Assembly: GCF_932526225.1 (NCBI RefSeq)
Contig: NC_064038.1
Location: 3,100,001 to 3,164,000 of the forward strand
Source of the DNA: Nematostella vectensis
Lineage: Eukaryota; Cnidaria; Anthozoa; Actiniaria; Edwardsiidae
Reading direction: 5' to 3'
Length of the DNA: 64,000 nt
Shown: piece after piece, positions 1-11,271 of the stretch
Position numbering within the stretch: position 1 is the stretch's first letter
How the letters are laid out: every line of letters starts with the position of its first letter
The notes under the pieces: generated by a model
Seen by the model: only the letters and a program-made list of their open reading frames with translations
Databases searched by the model: none
Told to the model about the DNA's origin: nothing
Made by a program: the position numbers and the translations under genes

Positions 1-64
1 ATTTAAAGCCTCTTACAGAATCGCTAAATCATTTTCCAGGTAGTTCCAGGTAAAAGGGCTAGGC

Positions 65-2093
65 ATGGACGGATTGAATACTTCCACCATCAACTCCACT
101 AGCAAACCTCGCGTGGGGAAGACTTTAGCAGAGGCGCTCGCGAACCCCAAAATATCGGCCACCTCGTCTGTGCTTTTGATACTTATGCTGGTTATCATTG
201 TTGGCAATACCTTGGTATTCCGAACAGTGTTCGTGACTAGAAGGCTTCATTTCTCGGCGTTTTATCTGGTCGCAAGTCTCGCCATAGCAGATCTGATGGT
301 TGGGGTATCTCTGCTCCCGCTTTCTATCGCTTATACTATTATCGGAGAGATGAAAGGTAAGTGTGAATCCAAAACCCTCCCTCCTCACACATACCTAAAT
401 CCTCCCCTCGATACACGCATAAACTGATCGCTTATACTGTTAAAGGAGGGGTGAAAGGCAAAGTGAAAACAGCACCAAAGTCTAATTTGGGGTTTCTTAG
501 AACCCAGTGAAAACAGTGCTAAAGTCTAATTTGGGGTTTCTTAGAACCCAGTGAAAACAGTGCCAAAGTCTAATTTGGGGTTTCTAGATGACAGTGAAAA
601 CAGCGCCAAAGTCTAATTCAGGGTTTCTAGATCCCAGTGAAAACTGGGCCAAAGTCTAATTTGGGGTTTCTAGATCTCAGGGAAAACAGCGCCAACATCA
701 ACTATTTTCAACAACAACTTTCTAGGCATTGCTAGCAGTGCTTATTTTCTCTGACCACAAAACAAAGAAAAATTGGCGAAATACTTCACAGCACTTCAAA
801 ATATGCTATACGAGCAGCGCAACGGTCACTGGGCAAGCAAAGTTTAAGTAATGCTGGTGTTGTTTGCACTGGGTTAAACATGCTGTTTATTTATCATTCA
901 AAGGTGGCGAATGGTCGTTTAGCCCGGTAGTGTGTCACGCGGGTACCCTGTTTAATTTCTGGTTCTGCTGCGCCTCCGTTTTCAACCTGTGTGCGGTAAG
1001 CTGGGATCGCTACGTGGCCGTGACGTCACCACTTCTGTATACAGTGCGCATGGATGATGCGAAAGTCCGCTGGACAATCGCAGTCATATGGGTGGTCTCT
1101 CTGTTCATGTCTTTTTTGATCATGGTCGCTGTTATAGAGTCGAAGACGGTGTTCTACTGCACTGCCACCGGTTTAGCTGTGGAGTATTCGTTGTCGTCAG
1201 CTCTTGTTATATTCATAATACCCTTGATTTTCCTAGTTTTTGCAAATGGGAGGATAATGAGTATTGCTCGGGCTCAGTTGAAGAAAATCAAGCAACAAAT
1301 GCCGTACGGTTACGATTCATACGAGGACTCAAGTAGCAAATCCCGAACAGAAGCCGAAACTTTACCGAGCACCACCGTAACAAATCTCGAACAAATAACG
1401 ACAAAACCCCAAGAACCTGAACAAAATCTGGACTTCCAAGAGTCCATACAAATCCCGAACACATCCAAGGTATTCGAACAAAGTCAGACAGAGCCCCGAA
1501 CCGCCCAAAAGCAAAGTGACATTCTATCAGGCATCCATGACACAAACAGCACGCTAACCAAGAAGCTCTATTTCCAGCGTTTCCGTCGTGAATTTAAAAC
1601 CTTCAAATTATTCGTCATAGTAACCGGCGTGTTCCTCGTGTGCTGGACGCCACTATTCGTCACCATGGTGATGTCATCGTTCTTACGCACGTGGACAATG
1701 GTATCCATCATGCATTTCGCGCTTATTCTTGGTTACGCAAACAGCGCTTGTAACGTGTTTATATACAGTTATTTCAATAGAGAATTCCGAAATGCCTTAC
1801 TTGCGAGACTGCGGTGCTTCAGCGGTAAGTGCAAGCCAGACAGTACCGTGAGAAGGCAGTACTCCGCACGTCCTGTGTCAGCAGAAAAACAAATAAATCA
1901 TGCGCAGGACGACATTGCACGCGACACGCATGCGTCAGCTATTGATGACATTAATGCCAATGTGACCAGCACTGGAAAACCTACGGCGCATGCGTCAGTG
2001 TTTTGCAGTGAAACTGTAACCTCACCGGAAGGCTTTCCGAGTACGGAGGCGCGCTATATATCTCGGAGAGTTTCTTTGGTCACTTCGCTGTAA
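65..2093 (+). CDS. Class A (rhodopsin-like) GPCR, paralogue 1, two exons
   Basis: Seven-transmembrane receptor joined from exon 65-356 and exon 904-2093 (GTAAGT donor at 357, AG acceptor at 902-903, phase 1), giving 493 residues. Exon 1 holds an N-glycosylatable N-terminus, TM1 with GN (N1.50) and TM2 with AD (D2.50). Exon 2 holds TM3-TM7: the TM3 cysteine, DRY in SWDRYVAV, an ECL2 cysteine, a long Ser/Thr/Gln-rich third intracellular loop of roughly 120 residues, CWTP in TM6, and a tail of about 90 residues. Position 3.32 is Asn, not the Asp of amine receptors, and TM7 reads NSACNVFIY, so the NPxxY proline is replaced by Val. The ligand is unknown; it is best called an orphan amine/melatonin/adenosine-like receptor. 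It is a paralogue of the receptor at 3910-8698, with the same intron position and phase. Confidence 0.85.
427..472 (+). repeat. Decayed copy of the GPCR-1 exon 1 donor junction
   Basis: Bases 427-472 resemble 326-371, the last 31 bases of exon 1 plus the start of the intron, at an offset of 101 bp. The ATCGCTTATACT and TGAAAGG blocks are shared. The donor GTAAGT of the original reads GCAAAG in the copy, so the copied 5' splice site is dead. The similarity was judged by eye at roughly 80 percent. Confidence 0.6.
462..694 (+). repeat. 43-44 bp minisatellite in GPCR-1 intron
   Basis: About 5.4 tandem units begin AGTGAAAACAG at 462, 506, 550, 593, 636 and about 679. It lies wholly within intron 1 and follows the decayed donor copy directly. 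The rest of the intron up to 903 shows nothing I recognise. Confidence 0.9.
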
Positions 2094-2381
2094 GCCAAAA
2101 ACAGCAAACCATTTCTGGTTCAATATGTCTTATAAACATGATGTACTACGCAAAAGATATCAAGGTTAGAACGTTCGCCGAGCACATAAAATAAAATTGG
2201 TTTGACGTTATCGCTAGTTGAATCTTAGAACTAGAACATTTATTGCAAATCGTGATTAGTCTTTAATTTTGCTCGGCATCTTAAGAACCTTAGTTTTTTT
2301 TAGTTGTGCATATATATATTCTGTGGTAAATTTAAATAGATGCCAGAGATAGAACAAATGTATAATATCAAAAGAGCATCT

Positions 2382-2739
2382 TATGCATACACTCTTTTTT
2401 TATAAGAACCTTTTCTTATAAGAACGTCCAGGCTGAAATTCCGCCATGCATGTGCCATGCAGAACATGCTAAGAACAAGTCGAGGCCGCTCAGATAGCAG
2501 CAAAATATTACTGTATTAGTCTGTGTTCTAAAACGCAATGTCAATGTGCCCATGAATATATTATTGTTTTTGATTATTGTGTAATTCTCTTCCTAAAAAA
2601 TTATTGTGTAATATATTTTATAAGCAATAAAATTTAAGAACATCGTTAAGAACACTTTCAGCCTTAAAATGCTCCAGTTAAAGGAAGCCCAGACTTAACT
2701 AAAAATTAGACGTTCTTATAAAAAAGAGTGTAATGCATA
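2382..2739. mobile_element. Foldback MITE with about 28-bp terminal inverted repeats
   Basis: The left end TATGCATACACTC followed by a T run and ATAAGAAC is the inverse of the right end GTTCTTAT, A run, GAGTGTAATGCATA. No coding capacity. It sits in the spacer after GPCR-1, beyond possible AATAAA signals near 2191 and 2626. Confidence 0.7.
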
Positions 2740-2751
2740 TTGCATAATGTG

Positions 2752-3001
2752 TATACACCTATTTCAATAAAGGTTGTCAGTGCAAATGGCAAATGGCGAT
2801 TGGCAAATTGCAGTTCTACGACCGAAAGTAACCATGCGTCTCAAAGAATATGGAAAAATAAAAAAAAATATCCATTTAAGGTTGCCAATGCTTGGCTCTG
2901 ACATTGCTGGGCTTTATCTAACACCTTTTATTTTACGAATGATTACTACCCATAAGCCATAAGCCATTTGCACTGACAGCCTTTTGTAAAATAGGTGTAT
3001 A
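2752..3001. mobile_element. MITE, TATACACC...GGTGTATA family, copy 1
   Basis: The left end TATACACCTATTTCAATAAA plus GGTTGTCAGTGCAAATGGC is mirrored at the right end (GCCATTTGCACTGACAGCC then ATAGGTGTATA). The same ends recur at 23658-23818, 27236-27535, 27594-27770 and 27767-28015, so this is a dispersed non-autonomous family. Confidence 0.8.
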
Positions 3002-3186
3002 TAATGCCATCGTTATGTGTGTAAGACTACAGTAGGGCAAACATATACTCCGGATAAGTACATATTGTATAAAGCGTATATATAATATAATGCCATCGTT
3101 TTAGCGAAATATTATACTAGTTTATGGCATAGGGGCCTACAAACACCTAGTCAAAAGCCGGGAGATTTGATGAGATTTTGAAATAC

Positions 3187-3271
3187 CCCCCCCCCCCCCT
3201 CCCCTTTTACAAAAAAATGCACCTTTCCTTATAAAAAAAAGCCCCCCCCCCACACACACACACACACACCA
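3187..3271 (+). repeat. Poly-C and (CA)n low-complexity tract
   Basis: C runs broken by A-rich spacers, then about ten CA dinucleotides near 3250-3270. The remainder of 3002-3909 between the two receptor genes shows no gene that I can see. Confidence 0.85.
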
Positions 3272-3909
3272 CCACTTCCTTAATCCTGTGAAATAGGTGT
3301 ACTTTACTGCTTCCAGATAAATCTATCTATAGATCATTAAAACCAACTGTAAATCAGCTATGAGAGAAGAACACTAGAAGAGCACAGTTTGAGGACCGCT
3401 ATTCATGCAAGTGTAAAGGCTTGAACAGTATCCTCTAATGAAATTATATCTAAAAATATACCATGAAATATTTAACAATTTTACCACTTCCATTGAGGTG
3501 GATAGTGGCGAAATATCTACCGAGAGCCGAAGGTATACAAGAAACGACAATAATGAAGGCTAACATCCCCACGATAGAGACAACATTCTTATCATGTTTA
3601 GACATTAGATAGCGAGAAGTTTATTCAGGTCAGACCATTTCTCATTTCGGAAATGGAGTAAATTGTCTTTTTCTTGAATTGAAGGAAGTGGCGCTCTTCT
3701 TTTGGTAGTTTGATTAACATCCTGCATGTCCAGGTGGCTTGTCGCTAGCCAATCAAGTGTATTGTTCGCTTTTCCTCTGTTACACTGGAGCTTAACAAAT
3801 ATTTGCGCACCCTTTCTAATTATTCATATATGCTGTATCCTGCTCAAACAACACACAGGATCTAACAAGAAAGAGTAGTTCTGTTTTTTCTAGAAAAAAA
3901 GTATCGCTT

Positions 3910-6900
3910 TTGTTTATGAAAAATATGGAAAACTTAACGAATAATTCAGATAAATTCAATGATAAATCGTTTGTTGAAGTTATGTCAAATTTTAAAGTGT
4001 CTGGAATGGCATGCTTTCTCCTAACATTGTCCATCGTTGCTGTGGTCGGAAATAGTCTGGTTTTCCACACAGTCCGCGTCACCTCTCGTCTTCACTCTCC
4101 GCCATTCTATCTCATCTTGAGCGTAGCGCTGGCTGATATCCTTGTGGGAGTATTTGTAATTCCTGTCTCGATAGTCTATCTGGTATTCTTCGAGATGTCA
4201 GGTGAGTTTAGTCCTACCACAGTTAAAAATCCCATAAAAGGATAAAAACATATTTTTTATTCATTGTTGTATTTACTTATTCACTGTATTTTCACAAAAT
4301 CGCCTAGTTCAGTAAGGCTAAACCAAATAATCAAATAATATACATCCTAAATAATGAAAGTTGAATGAGAAAAACTTGACAATCAAAGATATTTGACTGG
4401 CTTTAAGCTGATGGAATTAACAACCCGGGAGGTTTTTGCAGCTTTTCGCCCCATCACCCTAGAAATAGTGTGAATTTGTATTTGTCAAATATTCAAGAGC
4501 TGTCACATCTTCAATAAGAACCAACTATCTTAATAGTACTATGTCGCATATGAGAAAACATATTTCGCCCAGCAAGTGGGCTTGTTTTAGTGCGTTTCGC
4601 TTCGCGCCTAGGGATATATCTAAATGTTTTTTTTTCCCTGGCGGCATTAGCTGTTGCATGAGCGGGCCGCAACTTTATATCCTTTTTTAAAATAACGTCG
4701 TTGAACGCGATAAGCACAGAGATATCAATGTGAGGGCCATCAAGATATTATTCAGATAGGCGGGTCTGTTTATTAATGAAATTAATAATAATGGAACTAG
4801 CGAGTTTTGCTTCTAAATAGAGAGATATATTTGGTTTCCTACAAAATTGTTCTGCCAAAAAGCAGTTACTTGTGTTAAGGCCAAATCTTTAAACGGGACT
4901 TTTAGGGGGTGTTATGAGAAAATACTTAACTTTTATTTAACACATTTCGAGAGGCTCTGAGACAAATGAAATACACATTGGTGTTGCTCTGGTCAAAACA
5001 AAGGCCAGCTGGTGTTTGAGGATAGAGCCTTTGCTTTATGAGTAAATGTGTACGAAAAACATTCTGCGAGGTCCGAAGCGCTCACTCAGGAAAAGTAAGA
5101 CAGGTTATGATACCGAAAATTGCTAGAGGCGTCAGCAAAGTGAAAAACACAATTAACATAACAGAAGCATTGTATTATATTCAATAAATTAATACTAAGT
5201 GACCGGCTTTAATGTGTTTTGTTGAAGTCGGGGGAGAACTAACGGAAACAGAATGTTTACCACGCGAGGGCATGTATCGATTAAGCACTGTAAAGTCCTG
5301 GCCAACCGAAAACGAGTCAAAAACGGCGATCACTTGCGCTGTCTTTGCGTTTCGTTTGGCCAGGATATCGAGGATGTGTTAAATTCGAATACGGCTTGTC
5401 ATAAAAGTTTTGGGAATACCTCCCAACCGGTTTAGTGAATTAGAGCTTTTAAAACAGGTTTCAAAGGTTTATATAAAGTAAAACTGTAAAACAGATGATC
5501 AAAAAAAGACTTTGAATTCGAAGTCTATTTTTTCAAAGTTATTCAATACACAATAGTTGCTTTTGGTCATTTCTCATGAAGCACGTAACAGGCACTTATT
5601 TAATATTTTTCTTGTTTTTTTTGTTTGTTTTTTTTTTGCTGTGTTTGTGCTCAAAGTAGTCTTTTAACGATATTTTCTAGGAGTGACCCATTTTGCAAAA
5701 AGTCGGAAAACAGCTGGAGTTGTGCTGAGTTTTCAATGAAATAAAAATGAAAGGAAATTGCTATCAGACCTATATCAACACAAAGAGAGGCGAATTTGAT
5801 GGAGATAACCAACAAACGAAAAAGGATACCAAGCCAAGTACATCTATACTTATTTAATGGAATGAAGGTTTTCGTAATGCTAAAAAAAGTTGAGTTGTGC
5901 TACCGGTTAGGATTGTTTGATCTTTGAAATCATATATACAGATATGTTTCTTTTTCGGAAAAGGAAAACAATAAAGTCTAGACTTTCTATCAACAATGAT
6001 TTTAAATGAATTTTGTAAAGGCTTATTTAACAACCTTCTAAGCGGATATTTTTTTCTAAAAATATTACTTGTTTTTCTACAATGTTGAACTTTTTCCCAG
6101 CGTCAACTAGCTCCGAATGGTCTTTTGCGAGCACTTGCGAGCATTTTTCCGCCGTGCTCGCATTGTATTTTTCGATGTGCTCGCTGCTCGATTTTTTTTA
6201 ACAACTAAAAATGCTCTGTCTCGCATTAAAAACCCGGGGTGCTCGCCAAAGACCATTCGGGGGCCCTTTACTCTAAATTAGAAATTCTTTATAAAAAAGA
6301 GCATTCATAAAGTGGCCATCGTCTATCAAATTCCACATTTTTCGGTCCCGAAGTAGGTATTTTTTTATGATATTAGCGATGATGAAAAAAGATGAAAGCC
6401 ATTATCGAATTTTTGTAAGCCAGCGTTTCAAGCCAATAAAAGTAAGTAGTTTATTTGGCGGCCGGCCGCCTTTGCTGTGAGACATTATTCCCTATATGGA
6501 CCTCTCAGAGGTTATGAAATTATCAAGTTATAGAAATTACGCGGCAAACCTTTATTAATGTCCACTTGCTATCGAATATATCAGGTTGGCTGATATACTC
6601 TATAGGCACTGGGGGGCACGTGCCCCACCCAATATTTCCAAACATTGTAAAAAAAGGACCAGTACAGGCGTGGCTGTGCCCCCAATATTTTCGTAATGTT
6701 TCTGTATTGTGCCCCCTCCCCCTAATATTTCGAGGCTTGCTAAAGGTTCTGACAGGTATTTTCAAGTTCTTCATTATGTACATGTTTGATATCATACGTC
6801 GCCACTGCCCTATACCTTGATTATACCTTAAAGTATGCTCCTATAACTTACTGTAATACAGTAAGGCCCGTGGCCATTCTTCGACCAGCTGCTGTTAAAT

Positions 6901-8698
6901 TACCAAGGTCCTGAAATATTGCTACCCCTCGATGATATCAGCGAAAATAAATGGAAGAGATATTGGTTCATACACCGAAAAATATTATTTGATTTATCGT
7001 AAGCCAGCGGCTTCAAGCCAATAAAAGTAAGTACTACGTTTGGTATCGGCCCTCTCTGTGAGACATAATTCTTAATGACGCGGCCAACCTTTATCGAGTA
7101 CGAAACCCCATAGCGGCCAGTGCCAGATGATATTAGATTCCTGATGATAACAGAAGCTTGATGAAAGACGTCAGATACTTTCATTCAACCCCAGCCCAAT
7201 ATTTAATAGAATGAATAGGTGTATGAATCATTTTATTAAAAGAAAGTAAAAAAAGGACTCTCACTCCTAAATCTCCAGAAATATAAACTCAACGCAAGTT
7301 CTTAATGGAGTTTTAAGTCTCTTCTTCTGCTTGCCCGGTTATATTCCAATGATCATTAAAGTGTGGGCACGTCTTTCTCAAAACACCGACATCTTATTTT
7401 AGGCCCGACCTTATAAGAGACTGAGAGACGGCTACAATAATTAGCCACCTGTAAGGTGCGCAACCGCTATATTTTACTGAAACATCCGCGCACCTTTTGA
7501 AAGGTAGATTTTTTAAGTATACAGTGGCCGCCACATTTGATTTACAAAACTTAAGAACCTACAATGCTTGACAAAATTTGTGTCCCCTTTTGGGGTTTTT
7601 CTCTTCATATGGGGGTTCAATTAAAAACATCCCTTCCATAACCTTCTCCCTACCAGTACAATGTTGCTCAACTCGGCTGTCTTTCTCAGAATTTGAGCAC
7701 GGTTCACTCAACATTGAAAGGGGGGAAGGGGGTTTCAATGAAATTGCCTTGGGGAAAAAGCTAACGATAGATATCGAGAAATCCGCCTTTTTTTAATGAC
7801 GCATCAACTAGTTTTGTCCAGCATTGAAGATTGTAGTTATTCTTAAAAGGCTCCTTATGCCAGACGCGTACCCAGGATTCGCTGGGGGTGGGGGGAGGGG
7901 GGGAGGGGGGCAGTCATGCACGCGCCTTATTATACTGTATGTGCGACTAGGCTCGTACACGCGTTTTTATTGTATCTTTTCTTGTGGTCCGTAACAGGAA
8001 TATGGGTGATGGGCGAGGCCGTCTGCGATGTGTGGGTCCTCGCGAACTTTTGGTTCAGCGGCGCTTCTATCCTCAGCTTATGCGCCATCACACGTGACCG
8101 CTACCTTGCCGTGACGTCACCGCTACAGTACCTGAGGCGCATGCGCAGTTCACACACCGCTTTCCAGATAGTCATCTGCTGGCTGGCGTCATTGGTGTCA
8201 GCGTTGATAACCATTCATGGGCTTAAGACTTCTCCTAGGCGGAGATTGTGTGAAGTTGAGGGTTTGACTGCATGCTATACGTTGTTCAATTTTGTCTGTT
8301 TGTACGTTTTCCCCGTAACTGGGATACTTTTTGTCAATAGCACAATTTGGTCAGCGGCTGCTAGGCATTCGCGCAGCATACATTCCATAGAAGAAAACGT
8401 GTCCCATAATTCCATGGACACAGAGAGTAGTACCTCTGGACGCTCTCGCAGGCTCAAGATGCAAATCAAATCGTTCAGGACATTCTTGATTATGATTGGC
8501 TGTTATCTGGTTGCTTGGACACCTTTCTCTGTACTTTTACTTCTTCAGACTTTTCTAGATATTCCAGGGGGACTGCTCTATTTTACTGTGGTACTCACTT
8601 ACATGAACAGCGCTTCAAATTGTCTCATTTATGGGATATTTAACAATGACTTTCGAAAGGCACTGATTACTAGTATCAAACTAGATCATTGTAAATAG
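3910..8698 (+). CDS. Class A (rhodopsin-like) GPCR, paralogue 2, two exons
   Basis: Joined from exon 3910-4201 (GTGAGT donor at 4202) and exon 7998-8698 (acceptor GTAACAG at 7991-7997), phase 1, 330 residues. Exon 1 carries TM1 (VVGNSLV) and TM2 (ALADILVG). Exon 2 carries TM3-TM7: the TM3 cysteine, DRY in TRDRYLAV, an ECL2 cysteine, a short third intracellular loop, AWTP in TM6 and NSASNCLIY in TM7. As in paralogue 1, 3.32 is Asn and the NPxxY proline is absent (Cys here). Both first exons are 292 nt long and end at the same phase, so the pair arose by local duplication. An AATAAA at 9160-9165 could end the transcript. The ligand is unknown. The upstream in-frame ATG at 7916 is intronic, not the start. 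Confidence 0.85.
6113..6260. mobile_element. Small foldback element in GPCR-2 intron
   Basis: CCGAATGGTCTTTTGCGAGCA at the left is mirrored by TGCTCGCCAAAGACCATTCGG at the right, with about 105 bp between. There is no coding capacity. It is probably a MITE. Confidence 0.65.
6415..7100 (+). repeat. Direct duplication within GPCR-2 intron (6415-6560 and 6999-7100)
   Basis: Both segments start GTAAGCCAGCG, contain CAAGCCAATAAAAGTAAGTA and CTGTGAGACAT, and end near ACCTTTAT. They are separated by about 440 bp that includes C-rich sequence at 6600-6725 resembling 56150-56320. The rest of the 3.8-kb intron holds no recognisable gene. Confidence 0.6.
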
Positions 8699-9054
8699 GA
8701 ACATATCCAACGTACTACCTCTTCTATAACTTTGCCATAGCCCGAAACTAGTGTGATTATTGTGTGACAACAAAAAAGTCAACGCATCAGAGTTTTGCAA
8801 ATAACAGGATACGGCACCCCTCCCTTTACCATCACTTTATTATTAAAAAAAATCCATTTTGAAAGTATGTGATAAATGAACATGAGCCTATAGTGATAGA
8901 CCATTAACTGACAGAATCAGGAATGATATCAGACACCCCCACCCATCCCTCTCAATATTTTTTTTTAGCATAAAAAAACTTCGGGCAAAAGGGAGTCATC
9001 GAAGGGATCAGTTTTAAAAGGACATGATTGTTAGAGGTATTCTATTATTTCTGG

Positions 9055-9060
9055 TTTATT
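9055..9060 (-). terminator. Candidate polyadenylation signal for DBR1
   Basis: TTTATT on the plus strand gives AATAAA on the minus strand, about 510 bp beyond the DBR1 stop. The opposing receptor gene has AATAAA at 9160-9165, so the two mature transcripts could overlap tail to tail by about 100 bp. Confidence 0.4.
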
Positions 9061-9570
9061 GCCTGTGGAGCTCTATAAATCCATGTGGAATACCAAACTA
9101 TAACAAGAGAGAGTTTAAGTTCTAGTTATTGTGTTTCTATTGTATATATAAAAAGAATCAATAAACAACAATGTACTAAACAATATTGCGGTGAAAGCCA
9201 CTTTATATGGGTACTGTCATAGCAAGAAAAACACGAGCAATCTACAACTTACACATATTTACCTACCTAATCTTATGTACTTTATCTATAGTGTTCTAAG
9301 TTATGGAAACACAGTGTTTCACATTATTTAAACCAGAAAACAACAGAGGCCACTGCATGATTTTTTCAATTGACATATTGTTACAACACCAAATTCCACC
9401 AATCACTGGTATTTGACTGTTCTTTTTTTCGTTTCTGTCCTGAAAAAGTGATAACGATAAAAATCTAGCAATGTCAAATACCAGTGTATGATGTACATCA
9501 CAGTAGCTTTATGATCACAATTGCTTGCAAACACTACAAATGCTGACTACTTCCTTCGGGCATGATCTTT

Positions 9571-11271
9571 CTAAGAATTATCTTCGTCTGCCGTGTACAT
9601 AGCTTGGTTTCTACGGAGTATCTTGACAACCCTTTGTGCAAGTTCATTAGACTCCCCTTCATGGCTGTCGTCACTAGATCTCTTTAGAGACTCCCCGGTT
9701 GACTCAGCAGAAGTCTCAAGGGATGATAAAATATCACTTTTAAGAGATGTGATGGAACCATTATCACTTTTAGTATTGCCACCGCAATCATGATCAATAT
9801 CCAGGCGTCCACCATTACCATAATGATCACAATGATGTTTACCATCATTATCATCGTCTTCATCTAGGTTGATTTTATCAGGGTCTGTAGCCTTTATACC
9901 ATGATCACTATTATCGTTACCATCTAGGTTGATTTCATCAGGGTCTGTAGCCTTTTTACCATGATTACTATCATCATTGTCATCTTCTAGGTTGATTTCA
10001 TCAGGGTCTGTAGCTTTTTTACCATGATCACTATCATCACTGTCATCTAGGTTGATTTCATCAGGGTCTGTAGCCTTTTTACCATGATTACTATCATCAT
10101 TGTCATCTTCTAGGTTGATTTCATCAGGGTTCTCAGCCTTTTCTGAGCCCTTCACAAAGAAGGGAATTTCAACCCCAAGCTTCAAACAGAACTCCTTTGT
10201 CTGGGGGTTCAGAACTGGCCCAGGTGGACTATAATACTTCTTTGGCTGAGCTGCATCAAATGGTACCACTGTCACTGAGAAGTTTAGAGGCACTTTTAGT
10301 GTGTCCTTGAAAAGTTTTTTGACCTCATCAATGGCACTGTTATCAGGCTTGTATTTATCACCTTCATGTGGTGTTGGAAGAACAGTAAAGTCTGGAGAAA
10401 GGTTGTTTAAGGGGGATGTGAGTTTTGTAATAGCTAGCCATTCTGGGTCATACCTCAGCTCTACTGGACCTCTAGGTTCTCCAACATCTAGAACCTGAAG
10501 AAAGTCTCTATACGGCAAGCACTTGTCCAGAGCTAAGAACTTAGTGTTCTTATCACCCCCATGCGGGATTATGGCTGGAAACTTGACATGCAAATGTGCA
10601 GAGAACCAATAGGATGGCTGTAAATGTGTGAGTAACTCTCCTGCTGGTGCACTACCCAGGGTGTTGGACTCAATTTCAGGCTTTAGGAAGCTCTTATAAC
10701 GATACAAACTCTGCACGTTGCCATGGTGATAGACACCTTGAGGCCAGTCATGTGACATCATGATATCCAATGGTTGTGTCAGAAGCTTGAGTTTGAAAAC
10801 ATCAAAGCTACGAATGTGGTATGCACTGCGCATTGTATTACCATCATATGGAGGGCATTCAAAATGGCCCTTGTTGTAGTCATGATTCTTGTAGATGCCA
10901 GACAGTCCTCCTATACGGTACCCACCGAACTGGACCACCCCACTGTACCCTAGATAGTAGATATTTGGCGCTACCCAGCCCCCGTAGGGGAGCTCCCACA
11001 AATGATTTGTTGCTTCATGGTTTCCACCGATAAAGATAGTGAGGATAGGTGCCTTTTTCTCGCCGGTGTAATACTTGTAGAAACTCTCCATTTGCCGATA
11101 TTTCGGCGGCACGGCCATACACATGAGATCTGTCTTGTTTCTCACCGCCTGAAAATCACCACAGCAAAGTAAGACATCTACTTGTATGCCTTCTTTCTGT
11201 TGTAAATATTCAAGGGTCTCGTAAATCTGGTCAAGTGCTCCATGAGCACAACCTTCTACGGCAATTTTCAT
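9571..11271 (-). CDS. DBR1: Lariat debranching enzyme DBR1
   Basis: Hydrolyses the 2'-5' branch of excised intron lariats in the nucleus, opening them for turnover. A single uninterrupted frame of 566 codons. The N-terminal half is a calcineurin-type metallophosphoesterase. Metal-ligand residues are in the family positions: C8 and H10 (GCAHG), D39 (CGDFQAVRN), N84 (GGNHE), then SHDWP and SAHLH. The DBR1 domain follows to about residue 385. Residues of roughly 385-485 are five tandem acidic units (ATDPDEINL followed by an Asp/Asn/Ser run), then a Ser-rich tail. The start at 11271 matches the conserved N-terminus exactly. Vertebrate DBR1 genes have several introns; none is visible here. It is divergent with TIMM44 370 bp away. 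Confidence 0.97.
   Translation of the reverse strand: MKIAVEGCAHGALDQIYETLEYLQQKEGIQVDVLLCCGDFQAVRNKTDLMCMAVPPKYRQMESFYKYYTGEKKAPILTIFIGGNHEATNHLWELPYGGWVAPNIYYLGYSGVVQFGGYRIGGLSGIYKNHDYNKGHFECPPYDGNTMRSAYHIRSFDVFKLKLLTQPLDIMMSHDWPQGVYHHGNVQSLYRYKSFLKPEIESNTLGSAPAGELLTHLQPSYWFSAHLHVKFPAIIPHGGDKNTKFLALDKCLPYRDFLQVLDVGEPRGPVELRYDPEWLAITKLTSPLNNLSPDFTVLPTPHEGDKYKPDNSAIDEVKKLFKDTLKVPLNFSVTVVPFDAAQPKKYYSPPGPVLNPQTKEFCLKLGVEIPFFVKGSEKAENPDEINLEDDNDDSNHGKKATDPDEINLDDSDDSDHGKKATDPDEINLEDDNDDSNHGKKATDPDEINLDGNDNSDHGIKATDPDKINLDEDDDNDGKHHCDHYGNGGRLDIDHDCGGNTKSDNGSITSLKSDILSSLETSAESTGESLKRSSDDSHEGESNELAQRVVKILRRNQAMYTADEDNS
9850..10135 (-). repeat. 63-bp coding minisatellite in DBR1 C-terminus
   Basis: About 4.5-5 in-frame units of 63 bp (one 57-60 bp), each encoding 19-21 residues with DPDEINL, an acidic stretch and HGKKA. 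Because 63 is a multiple of three, copy number can change without a frameshift. It lies outside the catalytic core. Confidence 0.9.

Noticed and set aside
5253-5435. 60-codon frame in the GPCR-2 intron
   Set aside because: No recognisable domain, A/T-rich surroundings, and inside an intron on the same strand.
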